Positions 15,778-23,992 of a stretch of DNA of 64,000 bases are shown in pieces (position 1 is the stretch's first letter; each line of letters starts with the position of its first letter). Source of the DNA: Streptomyces broussonetiae (GTDB taxonomy: Bacteria > Actinomycetota > Actinomycetes > Streptomycetales > Streptomycetaceae); contig NZ_CP047020.1 of the NCBI RefSeq assembly GCF_009796285.1, forward strand, positions 868,001-932,000. The letters are read 5' to 3'. The notes under the pieces were generated by a model. That model worked only from the letters and a program-made list of their open reading frames with translations. It searched no databases and was not told where the DNA came from. Both the position numbers and the translations under genes were made by a program.

Positions 15778-16950
15778 TCAGTGCGTGGGCAGGGCCAGGG
15801 TGCGGGTGCCGCGCTTGATCAGCTCGTTGGCGATGATCAGCCGCTGGATCTCGGAGGTGCCCTCCCAGATCCGGTCGACGCGCAGCTCGCGGTACATGCG
15901 CTCGACGGGGTAGGTGCGGTCGTAGCCCCGGCCGCCGAAGATCTGCAGACAGCGGTCGGCGACCCGGCCGGCCGCCTCGCTGGCGGCGAGCTTGGCGGTG
16001 GCGGCCTTGGCGTGCAGGGTCTTGCGGTCGGTGCCGGGCTGGTCCGCCTCCCAGGCGACCTGGTGGGTGTAGGCCCGGTTGACGGCGATGTCCACGGCGC
16101 AGTCCGCGAGCATGCCCTGGATCAGCTGGTACGACGCGATCGGCGCCCCGAACTGCTCGCGCTCCACCGCCCAGTCACGAGCCAGCTGCAGGGCGCGCTC
16201 AGCTGCGCCGACGGTGCGCGCGGCGATCATCAGGCGTTCGTCGGTGAACCATTCCTTGGTCAGTTCGTAGCCGTTGCCGACCCCGCCGAGGACATCATGG
16301 TCGGCCACGAAGACGTCGGCGAAGGTGAACTCGGGGTGCCCGTTGACCGCGGAGTGCATGAAGTGCGGCACCCGGGTCATCTCGACCCCGGGCGCGGCCT
16401 TGTCCACGAAGAAGAGGGTGGGCAGCCGCTCGGGTCCGGCGTCGGCCTGCACCAGCAGGAAGTCGGCGATGTCGCCGCAGGTGACGAACCACTTCTCGCC
16501 GCTCAGCAGCCAGCCGCCGTCGGTGCGGGTGGCCGTGGAGGTGCCGGCGGAGGGGTCCGAGCCCGCCCCCGGCTCGGTGACGGCGAACGCGTCGAACTTC
16601 TCCCCGCGCAGGACGGGCAGCAGGTACGTCTCGCGCTGGCGTTCGTCGCCGTACGCGAGGACGTTGGCGGGCCGCCAGGGGATGTCCCACAGGCAGTTGG
16701 TGACCTTGCCAAACTCCTCCTCGACGATGACCTGGTCGAGCAGGCTGAGGCCGGCCCCGCCCCACTCGACGGGCATGTTGATGGCGTAGACGCCGGCGGC
16801 CATGGCGGCCCGGGTCAGTTCGGCGACCAGTTCCTTGGGCAGGGGGCCGCCCGCCTGCTCGGACTGGTCCTCGTAACGCATCAGCAGGCGCGCGTAGTCG
16901 GCGGCGCGGCGCTTGAGTTCGGCCTGGTCGGGGGTGTAGCGCAGGTCCAT
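15778..16950 (-). CDS. Acyl-CoA dehydrogenase (paralogue 2)
   Basis: A 390-residue acyl-CoA dehydrogenase of the same length as its downstream neighbour. Motifs match: FAVTEPGAGSDPSAGTS, SGEKWFVTCGDIADF, QFGAPIASYQLIQGMLAD, FGGRGYDRTYPVERMYRELR and IWEGTSEIQ with E363 as likely base. The N-terminal half (LLMRYEDQSEQAGGPLPKEL) differs from paralogue 1 in a way that suggests another partner or acyl specificity. It starts 47 bases after the acyl-CoA ligase gene, in one operon with it. Substrate is unknown; carnitine- or betaine-type CoA esters are possible given the divergent Rieske/transport arm. Confidence 0.9.
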   Translation of the reverse strand: MDLRYTPDQAELKRRAADYARLLMRYEDQSEQAGGPLPKELVAELTRAAMAAGVYAINMPVEWGGAGLSLLDQVIVEEEFGKVTNCLWDIPWRPANVLAYGDERQRETYLLPVLRGEKFDAFAVTEPGAGSDPSAGTSTATRTDGGWLLSGEKWFVTCGDIADFLLVQADAGPERLPTLFFVDKAAPGVEMTRVPHFMHSAVNGHPEFTFADVFVADHDVLGGVGNGYELTKEWFTDERLMIAARTVGAAERALQLARDWAVEREQFGAPIASYQLIQGMLADCAVDIAVNRAYTHQVAWEADQPGTDRKTLHAKAATAKLAASEAAGRVADRCLQIFGGRGYDRTYPVERMYRELRVDRIWEGTSEIQRLIIANELIKRGTRTLALPTH

Positions 16951-16997
16951 GGGGGCCTCTTGGGTTCGGGCCGCACAGGGCGGGGTCGTGGGAGGGG

Positions 16998-19052
16998 TCA
17001 GGCGAGTACGGCGCGGGAGTCGAGAGCGAGGACGCCGTGCGGGCGGACGAGCAGGGGGTTGACCTCGATCTCGGCGATCTCCGGGTGCGCGGCGGCGAAG
17101 GCCGTGATCGTCGCGACGGCCGCCGCTGCCGCGACGAGGTCGACGGGGGGCCTGCCGCGCACCCCGCCGAGCAGGGCGGCGGCGCGCAGTCCGCGCAGCA
17201 GGCGCAGGGCGTGCTCCGCGGTCACGGGAGCCAGGGCGAAGACGACGTCGCGCAGGGTCTCGGCCAGTACGCCGCCCAGGCCCACCATGGCGACGGGGCC
17301 GAATCGGGGGTCGCGGTCGACGCCGACGATCAGCTCGACACCGTCGGACAGGTCCGCCATCGCCTCCACCGAGTAGGACGAGGCACCGAACCGGGCGTGC
17401 ATCTCGTGGAAGGCGGCGCGGAGTTCGTCGGGTCCGGCCAGGCCGAGCGCGACACCGCCCGCGTCGGACTTGTGCAGCAGATGGAGTGCCTTGAGGACGT
17501 AGGGTCCGCCGAACTCCGCGGTCGCGGCGAGGAGTTCGGCCTCGTTGTGGACCTCCCGCGCGGCCGGGAACGACAGGCCGGCCGCCTCCAGGGCCCTGCG
17601 GGTGTGCAGATAGCCGCTCTCGCGCAGCGGGGCAGCGGGCGGGGGAAGGGGGGCCGGGCCCGGATGCGGCGCGCCGGGTGTCGTCGCGGCGAGGGCGCGG
17701 GCGGCGTCCTCGGTGGCGCCGAAGACCGGGATGCCTGCCGCGGCCAGGGTGCGGCAGGTCGGCGAGTCGGGATACATCGACTGCACCACGAGCGGCTTCG
17801 CGCAGGCCCGGTGGCGGTCGGCGATGAGGCGCGCTGCGGCCCGTTCCCCGTCCGCGAGGACCGTGCCCCCTCCCCCGAGTCCGCCGCCGGCGTGCGCGTA
17901 GCCGCCGAAGTAGCCGGTCATCAGGACGGCGTCGACCTCCTCGGCAGCCAGCAGCGCGGCGACGGTCTGCGCGTACGAGCCCGGGTCCTGCTCGCCCATC
18001 CCGGCGAGGTCCACCGGATTGGCGACGGCCGACTGCTCCCAGAGGACCTTGCGGAGTCGATCCCGTGTCGGCGGGTGGAGTTCGGGGACGGTCAGGCCGG
18101 CCGCCTCGACGCTGTCGGCGGCGATGACGCCGTGGCCGCCGCCGTCGGTGAGGATGGCGACCCGGCGGCCCGGCGCTCGCCTCGCGCCGTTCAACGCGGC
18201 CAGGACGACGGTGAGTTCACGCGGGGTGGCGACCAGTTCCACACCGGCGTCCCGGCACGCCGCGCTCACCACGTCGGCCGAGGTGGTCAGGGCCCCGGTG
18301 TGCGACTGGGCGCTGCGTGCGGAGGCGTCGCCGCGTCCGGCGGTGAGCAGCACCACGGGCTTGCCGGCCTCGGCGGCTGCCTCGGCGAAGGCGCGTCCGT
18401 CGGCGAAGTCCTCCGCGTAGACCGCGATGGCGTGGGTGCCCTCGTGCCGCGCGCAGTCGGCGAGCAGGTCGACGAGGGTGACGTCGGCCTGGTTGCCGAG
18501 CGAGACGAACCGGGAGAAGCCGAGGCCGTGCGGGTGGAAGCGGAGCTGGAGTTCCAGGGCGAGGTTGCCGCTCTGGCTGAGGAGCGCGATGCCGCCGGGG
18601 GTGAAGGTGTCAGAGGCAAGGAAGAGGTCGGTGGTGTTGTCCGCGAGCCCGAGGCAGTTCGGCCCGACCATCACCGCACCGGCGGCACGCACGCGTGCGG
18701 CGACGGCGTGCTGGCGTGCCCGTCCGGTGTCGCCGGTCTCCGCGAAGCCGGCGGTGATGGCGACGACGGCCCGGGCGCCGCACTGCAGGGCCTCGTCGAC
18801 GGCGTCCTCGAACCCGGCGGCGGGCACGGCGACCACCGCCAGGTCGACGGCTTCGCCGATCGCGCTCAGGCTGGGGGCTGCGGTGCGCCCGAGCACGGTG
18901 CCGCCACGCCGGTTGACCAGGTGGACGGGGCGGCGGCCGTTCGCGCGCAGGGCCTGGGCGGCGATGGCGTGGCCGTACTTGGCGGGGTCGTCGCTGGCTC
19001 CGACTACGGCGACGGAGACGGGGTCGAAGAGAGCCGACAGGTCTCGTCTCAC
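16998..19052 (-). CDS. ADP-forming acetate/acyl-CoA ligase family protein
   Basis: A 684-residue single-chain NDP-forming acyl-CoA synthetase. The N-terminal CoA-binding domain (VAVVGASDDPAKYGHAIAAQ), two succinyl-CoA-synthetase-like flavodoxin domains (MVGPNCLGL, LLSQSGNLALEL) with the phosphohistidine motif SHTGAL (H251), and a C-terminal ATP-grasp domain (PYVLKALHLLHKSDAGGVAL, then EIEVNPLLV) are all present. It would activate a carboxylic acid to its CoA ester for the two acyl-CoA dehydrogenases that follow. The GTG start lies one base after the ferredoxin stop codon, so translation is coupled. Confidence 0.85.
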   Translation of the reverse strand: MRRDLSALFDPVSVAVVGASDDPAKYGHAIAAQALRANGRRPVHLVNRRGGTVLGRTAAPSLSAIGEAVDLAVVAVPAAGFEDAVDEALQCGARAVVAITAGFAETGDTGRARQHAVAARVRAAGAVMVGPNCLGLADNTTDLFLASDTFTPGGIALLSQSGNLALELQLRFHPHGLGFSRFVSLGNQADVTLVDLLADCARHEGTHAIAVYAEDFADGRAFAEAAAEAGKPVVLLTAGRGDASARSAQSHTGALTTSADVVSAACRDAGVELVATPRELTVVLAALNGARRAPGRRVAILTDGGGHGVIAADSVEAAGLTVPELHPPTRDRLRKVLWEQSAVANPVDLAGMGEQDPGSYAQTVAALLAAEEVDAVLMTGYFGGYAHAGGGLGGGGTVLADGERAAARLIADRHRACAKPLVVQSMYPDSPTCRTLAAAGIPVFGATEDAARALAATTPGAPHPGPAPLPPPAAPLRESGYLHTRRALEAAGLSFPAAREVHNEAELLAATAEFGGPYVLKALHLLHKSDAGGVALGLAGPDELRAAFHEMHARFGASSYSVEAMADLSDGVELIVGVDRDPRFGPVAMVGLGGVLAETLRDVVFALAPVTAEHALRLLRGLRAAALLGGVRGRPPVDLVAAAAAVATITAFAAAHPEIAEIEVNPLLVRPHGVLALDSRAVLA

Positions 19053-19053
19053 G

Positions 19054-19245
19054 TCACTTCACCAGCCGCAGTGCGGAGTTGGGGCAGGCGGCCACCGCGG
19101 CTGCCGCGGCGTCGGCGCGATCGGCGGGCACTTCGCCGACGAGCACCTGGGCGTAGCCCCAATCGTCCAGGTCGATCAGTTCGGGTGCGGGTTCCTGACA
19201 GAGGCCGTAGCCCTGGCAGCGGGTGGAGTCCAGCAGGAGTTTCAC
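19054..19245 (-). CDS. Small 3Fe-4S/4Fe-4S ferredoxin
   Basis: A 63-residue ferredoxin with cysteine pattern C10-x5-C16 (CQGYGLCQ) and C54-P (CPNSAL). One cysteine of the classical four is replaced (G12/Y13), the layout of single-cluster [3Fe-4S] ferredoxins that serve P450s and some oxygenases in actinobacteria. It sits between a NuoF-like flavoprotein gene and the acyl-CoA ligase gene. It could carry electrons from the flavoprotein to the divergently encoded Rieske oxygenase, or accept electrons from the acyl-CoA dehydrogenases. This role is inferred from context. Confidence 0.85.
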   Translation of the reverse strand: MKLLLDSTRCQGYGLCQEPAPELIDLDDWGYAQVLVGEVPADRADAAAAAVAACPNSALRLVK

Positions 19246-19325
19246 GGGGCGGTCCTTTCGGTGCGACGGGTCGCGACGGGTCGGGGGCGGCTCGGCGGGT
19301 CGGGTGGCGGGAGCCGGGGCGGCGG

Positions 19326-20582
19326 TCAGGGCACCGGCACCGCGAACCGGCGGCCGTCATGTGGTGCCGGGTCCGCGCACGTGGGGCAGGTGGCCTCGCG
19401 GTGGGCGGCGATCCGGCCGGGGAAGTGGGCGAGGAGGGTGGAGACGACCCGGGCGGCGGCATCGAGCAGGCCGCAGGCGCCGCGCCCGGGCAGCTCCCGC
19501 GACCAGCGGCGCAGCCGGTCCGTCGCCGCGTCGTCCGCCTCGCCGCGGGCCATGGCCGCGAGGCTCCCGGCCAGCGCCCCGGTACCGGAGATGCACACCC
19601 CGCACTGCCGGGCGCTCTGCGCGGCGAGGTAGCCGGCGGCCTCGGTGGCCACGGCGACGGGGCAGTCCTCGGGGAGCAGGAAGTGGAGTGCGCCGCAGCC
19701 GAGCGCGCCGCCGGCCGCCCTCAGGCGGTCGTGGTCGAGGCGGAGGTCGCTCCAGCCGGCGCCGTGCAGTCCGCCGAACAGGCCGCCCAGCAGGACCGCC
19801 CCGGCCCTGCCGTGTCCACAGAGGTCGGCGAGGACCTTCAGATGCGTTCCGACGGGCACCTCGGCCAGCGCGGCGGTGGATCCGCCTGATCCGCTGACCG
19901 TCACCAGATGGGCACCGGCCACGGCCGCCGCGGCGTCGGGGCATGCACGCATCACGGCGATCCGCGCCAGCGTCTCGACGTTGGCGACCAGGGTGGGCGC
20001 GCCGCCGATCCCGGCCTCGAAGGGGCGCGGCGGCTTCGCCGTGGGCAGGGCAGGGCCACCCTCGATGCGCCGTACGACCGCGGTCTCCTCTCCGGCCACG
20101 TACGCGGGGTCCGTCCGTACGACGTCGACGCTCAGGCCGGTGGGACGCTCGGTGAGCGCGTGCCGGACGGCCTGCTCGGCGCGGGCGTCGGAGAGGTAGA
20201 CGAAGCCGCGCTCGGCACCGGTCATGGCCGCGGCCAGCCACAGGCCGTCCAGGATCAGGTGCGGTCGGTGGCGCAGCAGCCACCGGTCCTTGACCGATCC
20301 GGGCTCGCCCTCCTCGCCGTTGGCGACGACGACGGCCCGGCCGGGTGCGTCGCGGACGGCGCGCAGCTTCACGGCGGTGGGGAATCCGGCGCCACCACGG
20401 CCGCGCAGCCCGACGGCGTGGATCCGGTCGAGCAACCGGTCCCGCATGGTCAGCGGCGCGTATCCGCCCACCGCGAGGTACGCGGGCAGGTCCTCGACAC
20501 CGCGGTACGGCTCGGCGCCGAAAACCGGTGAGACGAGCAGGCCGGGCTGCCCTTCGGGAAGGAGGGAGTGGACGCCGGTCAT
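19326..20582 (-). CDS. NuoF-like flavoprotein (NADH-binding 51-kDa-subunit fold)
   Basis: A 418-residue protein with the fold of the NADH-binding subunit of complex I. FMN/NADH motifs: GRGGAGFP (61-68) and NGEEGEPGSVKDR (88-100), then the SLBB-like region and a C-terminal iron-sulfur region. Cysteines there are CGVC, a lone GACGLL and a last CPTC, which differs from the canonical CxxCxxC of NuoF, so the cluster binding is altered. No other complex I genes are adjacent; instead a ferredoxin follows, suggesting a NADH:ferredoxin reductase. Its ATG overlaps the stop codon of the upstream gene (ATGA, 20579-20582). Confidence 0.8.
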   Translation of the reverse strand: MTGVHSLLPEGQPGLLVSPVFGAEPYRGVEDLPAYLAVGGYAPLTMRDRLLDRIHAVGLRGRGGAGFPTAVKLRAVRDAPGRAVVVANGEEGEPGSVKDRWLLRHRPHLILDGLWLAAAMTGAERGFVYLSDARAEQAVRHALTERPTGLSVDVVRTDPAYVAGEETAVVRRIEGGPALPTAKPPRPFEAGIGGAPTLVANVETLARIAVMRACPDAAAAVAGAHLVTVSGSGGSTAALAEVPVGTHLKVLADLCGHGRAGAVLLGGLFGGLHGAGWSDLRLDHDRLRAAGGALGCGALHFLLPEDCPVAVATEAAGYLAAQSARQCGVCISGTGALAGSLAAMARGEADDAATDRLRRWSRELPGRGACGLLDAAARVVSTLLAHFPGRIAAHREATCPTCADPAPHDGRRFAVPVP

Positions 20583-21022
20583 GTGGTGCTCCCGGGCTCG
20601 ATGTGGCTGGTGTGCTCCGAGCGGTTGGGGTGACGCACGTGGTGCAGCCGTGCCAACGCCCGTTCCAGTTCCTGCCGTTGGGTGGCAGTGCGCGCGTAGG
20701 CGGTGCCGGGCAGACCGATCAGCATGCGGTGGTGGTCGAGGACGACCTCTGCGGCCACCGCCACCGCCGCCGGCCCGGGGTCGGCGGTCGTGGCTCCGTG
20801 CGCCGCCCTGACCACGAGGTCGGTGACCTCGCCTAGGTAGCGCAGCCAGTTGTGCTGTGTGCCGCGCAGCACCAGCCGCTCGACGCGCTGCCGCTCGGCG
20901 GTGACCAGGTCCGACGGCGGGTGACCGGCCGCCGGTGCGCGCAGGGCGGCCACCGCGGCGGGCAGTTCCTGTTCGGGCTCGGGCGTGAGACCGAGCCATA
21001 CCAGGCTTCGGCGGGCGCTCAT
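20579..21022 (-). CDS. Hypothetical protein, first gene of the NuoF-like/ferredoxin operon
   Basis: A 147-residue soluble helical protein (LVWLGLTPEPEQELPAAVAA, VERLVLRGTQHNWLRYLGEV, AVAAEVVLDHHRMLIGLPGT). No metal or nucleotide motif is visible and I do not recognise the family. AAGGAGG lies six bases before ATG 21022, a near-ideal ribosome site. It overlaps the NuoF-like gene by the ATGA arrangement, so it is probably a functional partner, perhaps a small subunit in place of NuoE. It is the promoter-proximal gene downstream of the triple palindrome region. Confidence 0.65.
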   Translation of the reverse strand: MSARRSLVWLGLTPEPEQELPAAVAALRAPAAGHPPSDLVTAERQRVERLVLRGTQHNWLRYLGEVTDLVVRAAHGATTADPGPAAVAVAAEVVLDHHRMLIGLPGTAYARTATQRQELERALARLHHVRHPNRSEHTSHIEPGSTT

Positions 21023-21340
21023 GCGTGCCTCCTTGGTCGCACCGTGTCCGGGCGGGCCGGAGACGGGGTGGCGCGGCGACGGAGTGGACGGGAGATCTTC
21101 CGTGCCCGGTCGGAATGCGGGCGGGAAGCAGGTACAGGGTGTCCGTGCCGGCCGCGGGGCCGGGCACGGCATGGACAGGGGTGTCCTGAGCGGTGCGACG
21201 TCCTCGGCCGGAGCCGTGCACCGCCTGGACCGGGGGTGTCCGGACAGGGACCCCGGGTGGCGCGGATCGGAGTCCGCGGGCTGATGGAACTGGCCACGAA
21301 AGGCCCTGTGCGGGCCCTGGCCATCTCCCTGTTTCGAGAC

Positions 21341-21358
21341 TAACTAACTAATTAGTCA
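21341..21358. promoter_or_regulatory. Operator half-matching TGACTAAT-type palindrome
   Basis: TAACTAACTAATTAGTCA has a perfect right half (ATTAGTCA) and a left half matching TGACTAAT at six of eight places. It is a weaker copy of the palindrome at 21398-21415, 57 bases away centre to centre. Typical of a TetR- or MarR-family target. Confidence 0.55.
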
Positions 21359-21363
21359 GGACA

Positions 21364-21377
21364 CAAGTCTTGACTTG
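21364..21377. promoter_or_regulatory. Middle palindrome of the divergent promoter
   Basis: CAAGTC-TT-GACTTG is a perfect 6-bp inverted repeat with a two-base centre. It contains the TTGACT hexamer that could serve as a -35 element, so a protein bound here would block RNA polymerase. Confidence 0.5.
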
Positions 21378-21397
21378 CCGCCACTGCGAGCGCACTC

Positions 21398-21415
21398 TGA
21401 CTAATCAATTAGTCA
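21398..21415. promoter_or_regulatory. Perfect 18-bp palindromic operator
   Basis: TGACTAAT-CA-ATTAGTCA has perfect 8-bp arms and a two-base spacer, an AT-rich island in GC-rich DNA. It is 97 bases before the Rieske start and probably binds the repressor controlling the cluster. Confidence 0.65.
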
Positions 21416-21511
21416 GCCGGATCCCAGCAGGTCGGAAGCCCGCTCCTGCGCAGAATTCCCCGGCACAGCCTCACCGCCCATCGCCGCCGCCGCGGCGCGG
21501 AGGAGGACCTC

Positions 21512-22693
21512 ATGCACCCCTCGACGACCACCCGGGCAGCCGCCGTCTCCGCTGCTCCGCCACAGTCGCCCCCGGAGCACCCCGGGGAGGCGCTACCGGC
21601 CCACTACTACACAGATCCGGCCATCGCCGAGGCCGAGACCGACCACATCTTCGCCAAGTCCTGGCAGCTCGTCTGCCACGAGTCCGACCTCCCCGGGCCC
21701 GGCGCGCGCCTGACCGCCACCGCGGCGGGCCGTGACGTGCTGGTGGTCCGCACCGAGGACGGCAGCCTCGCCGCCCATCTCAACGTCTGCCGGCACCGCG
21801 GCACCCGCCTGGTCTCGGAGCCCGAGCCGTCCGGCAAGGCGATCCGCTGCCCGTACCACGGCTGGACCTACAAGCTGGACGGACGCCTCGTCGGCGCCCC
21901 CGAGGCACGCAGGATCCCCTGCCTGGACAAACCCGGACTGGGTCTGCACCCGGTCAATGTCGAGTCCTTCCTCGGCTTCGTCTTCGTCAACCTCGACATG
22001 GAGGCGACCCCGCTCGCCGAGAGCTGTGCCGGACTTGCCGAGGCGGTCGGCCGCTACGCCGGGCCCGACCTCGTCCCCGTCGGCAAGCACCGTATCCACG
22101 ACGCCGCGAACGGCGAGGAGCAGCACGCCAACTGGAAGGTGATCGTCGACAACTACCTCGAGGGCTACCACGTCCCCGTGGCCCACCCCGCACTCATGCG
22201 GTTGCTGGACTACCAGGCGTACGTGGTGGACGAGTTGCGGGAGCACTATGTCCTGTTCGAGGTACCGCTGCGCGACAAGCCCTCCTCGAACTGGACCGAG
22301 CGGCTCTACCAGCGACTGGCCGCCCCGATGCCGGGTCTGGCCGAGTCCGACCGGCGTGTGTGGCGGTACGCCGTGATCTATCCGAACACCCTCATCGACT
22401 TCTACCCTGACCACGTGCTCGCATGGACCGTTCTGCCCACCGCCCAGGACCGCGCGGCGATCCCCGGCGGCTTCTACACGCGCCACGGGGAGAGCACGCG
22501 CACCCGGCTGGCCCGTCGGCTGAACATCCACATCGGCTGGGTGACCAACGACGAGGACGCCGAGCTGGTGGAACGGGTGCAGGCCGGTCTGCGCACGCCC
22601 GGTTTCGAGCCGGGCCCGCTCTCGCAGCGCGAGGCAGCCGTCGGCTGGTTCGCCCGCCGGGTCAGGGACGACCTCAAGGGCGACGCACTGTGA
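21512..22693 (+). CDS. Rieske non-heme iron oxygenase, alpha subunit type
   Basis: A 393-residue ring-hydroxylating-type oxygenase. The Rieske [2Fe-2S] ligands are C93, H95, C113 and H116 (CRHRG and CPYHGW). The mononuclear iron site is D213, H220 and H225 (DNYLEGYHVPVAHP). Proteins of this subgroup include choline and glycine-betaine or carnitine monooxygenases as well as aromatic oxygenases. No reductase with FMN and plant-type ferredoxin domains lies downstream; the likely partners are the divergent ferredoxin and NuoF-like genes. GAGGAGG precedes ATG 21512. The next genes encode a polyamine-type importer, amine oxidase and aldehyde dehydrogenase, so an amine substrate is likely. Confidence 0.9.
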   Translation: MHPSTTTRAAAVSAAPPQSPPEHPGEALPAHYYTDPAIAEAETDHIFAKSWQLVCHESDLPGPGARLTATAAGRDVLVVRTEDGSLAAHLNVCRHRGTRLVSEPEPSGKAIRCPYHGWTYKLDGRLVGAPEARRIPCLDKPGLGLHPVNVESFLGFVFVNLDMEATPLAESCAGLAEAVGRYAGPDLVPVGKHRIHDAANGEEQHANWKVIVDNYLEGYHVPVAHPALMRLLDYQAYVVDELREHYVLFEVPLRDKPSSNWTERLYQRLAAPMPGLAESDRRVWRYAVIYPNTLIDFYPDHVLAWTVLPTAQDRAAIPGGFYTRHGESTRTRLARRLNIHIGWVTNDEDAELVERVQAGLRTPGFEPGPLSQREAAVGWFARRVRDDLKGDAL

Positions 22694-22752
22694 CCACCAC
22701 CCGCGCGCCGTACACCGTGCGCCTGCTCACGGGCTTACCCCTCCCCCGCTGA
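22690..22752 (+). other. Possible 20-codon leader or remnant ORF with a TTA codon
   Basis: GTG at 22690 overlaps the Rieske stop codon (GTGA) and opens a 20-codon frame ending at 22752 (MTTTRAPYTVRLLTGLPLPR). It contains one TTA leucine codon, which in Streptomyces needs the bldA tRNA. YTVRLL recalls the beginning of an oxygenase reductase, so it may be the stub of a lost reductase gene. No ribosome site, so low confidence. Confidence 0.3.
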
Positions 22753-22866
22753 CACACACTCGCACCCTCCCAGACCGGTCTTCCCTGCGGAGTCAGGGCC
22801 CGTAGTGAGCCGACCAGCCGGTCCAGCCCTGGAGTTGTGCCGTTCCTCGACGAAAGAGGACGTTCC

Positions 22867-23991
22867 GTGTCACCCGAGGTACTTCCACCGACCCGACGCG
22901 CCGTGCTGCGGGCCGGCGCCTGCGGGCTGCTGGGCACCACAGCCGCCGGCTGCGGGTTCATGCCCGCGAAAACGCCGGATGCCCAGCAGCTCGCCCCGGT
23001 CAAGGCGCATGTCGACGGCGATCTCGTCTACTTCAACTGGGCCGACTACGTCGACCCGTCCGTGTTCAGGGGCTTCGAGAAGGAGTACGGCGTCAAGGTC
23101 ATCCAGTCGAACTTCGACTCCATGGAAGGCATGGTCGCCAAACTCAACGCCGGTAACCGCTACGACGTGGTCTTCCCCTCCGCCAAGTGGGCCCAGCGCC
23201 TGGTCCGCGGTGGCCGGCTGCGCCGTATCGACCACTCCCAACTCCCCAACGCACATGCCGTCTTCGGCACGTACACCTACTTCGCGGATCCCTGGTACGA
23301 CCCCGGCTCCGCGCACACCGTCCCGTTCACCACGTACAAGACCGGCATCGGTTGGCGTCGCGACCGGATCGGCGAACTGACCGGCTCCTGGCGCGACTTG
23401 TGGAGCGACATGGCGCGCGGCAAGGTCTTCCTCCTGGACGACCGCGACGAGGTCCTCGGCATGGGCGCCCTGGAAATCGGCCTGCCGGTCAGCACCGGGA
23501 ACACCGGTGACCTCGACCGGATCACCTCCCTGCTGGGCACCCTGCGGCCACGGCTGCGCGGCTTCTCCAGCGACAGCTACAACAACCTCCTCAACGGCAA
23601 CGCGGTCATGACACAGGCGTGGAGCGGGGACATGGCCGCCATGCTCAACCAGGCCAAGGATCCCTCCGTGTTCGGCTTCGAGGCCCCCAAGGAGGGCACG
23701 CCGATCAACTCCGACTGCTACGCCATCCCCTGGAACGCCCCCCACCCCGGCACCGCGATGCTGTTCATCGACTACATGCTGCGGCCGGAGAACGTGAAGA
23801 AGAACATCGAGTACATCGGCTACCCGATGCCGGTGGCGGGCACCGAGAAGACGTACGCCGACCTGGTCAAGCCCTTCCCCGAATGCCTCGTCACCGAGGA
23901 CGACCTCAAGGCCGACCTGTTCTTCCGCAACGGCAGCCGCGCGGCGGAGGACGCCCGCGACACCGCATGGACCCATGTGAAGGCGGGCTGA
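22867..23991 (+). CDS. Polyamine-type ABC transporter substrate-binding lipoprotein (PotD/PotF family)
   Basis: A 374-residue periplasmic-type binding protein. The N terminus has a twin-arginine motif (RRAVLRAGACG) followed by a lipobox with C29 (TTAAGC), so it is likely a Tat-exported lipoprotein. Core motifs of the spermidine/putrescine family are present: LVYFNWADYVDPSVFRGFEK, NAGNRYDVVFPS, and MTQAWSGDMAAML. The ligand-binding pocket residues cannot be assigned by eye. GTG 22867 is preferred (AGAGGA six bases upstream) over GTG 22837. It opens a four-gene importer operon. The transported amine is unknown and could also be a quaternary ammonium compound. Confidence 0.85.
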   Translation: MSPEVLPPTRRAVLRAGACGLLGTTAAGCGFMPAKTPDAQQLAPVKAHVDGDLVYFNWADYVDPSVFRGFEKEYGVKVIQSNFDSMEGMVAKLNAGNRYDVVFPSAKWAQRLVRGGRLRRIDHSQLPNAHAVFGTYTYFADPWYDPGSAHTVPFTTYKTGIGWRRDRIGELTGSWRDLWSDMARGKVFLLDDRDEVLGMGALEIGLPVSTGNTGDLDRITSLLGTLRPRLRGFSSDSYNNLLNGNAVMTQAWSGDMAAMLNQAKDPSVFGFEAPKEGTPINSDCYAIPWNAPHPGTAMLFIDYMLRPENVKKNIEYIGYPMPVAGTEKTYADLVKPFPECLVTEDDLKADLFFRNGSRAAEDARDTAWTHVKAG

Positions 23992-23992
23992 C

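Larger units (their letters stand above)
21023..21511. other. Divergent control region with three palindromes
   Basis: About 490 bases between the leftward operon and the Rieske gene. The left 300 bases hold no gene that I can support. The right part, 21341-21415, holds three inverted repeats described separately. A TTGACT hexamer (21370-21375) lies within the middle palindrome and may be the -35 element of the rightward promoter, although a good -10 is not obvious. Confidence 0.5.

Noticed and set aside
17037..19889. Very long open frame on the plus strand (950 codons) opposite the acyl-CoA ligase and NuoF-like genes
   Set aside because: Composition is Gly/Arg/Val-rich with no domain, and it is the mirror frame of well-supported genes on the minus strand.
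20583..21221. N-terminal extension of the NuoF-like frame
   Set aside because: The real start overlaps the stop of the previous gene (ATGA); the extension is the shadow of the gene 20579-21022.
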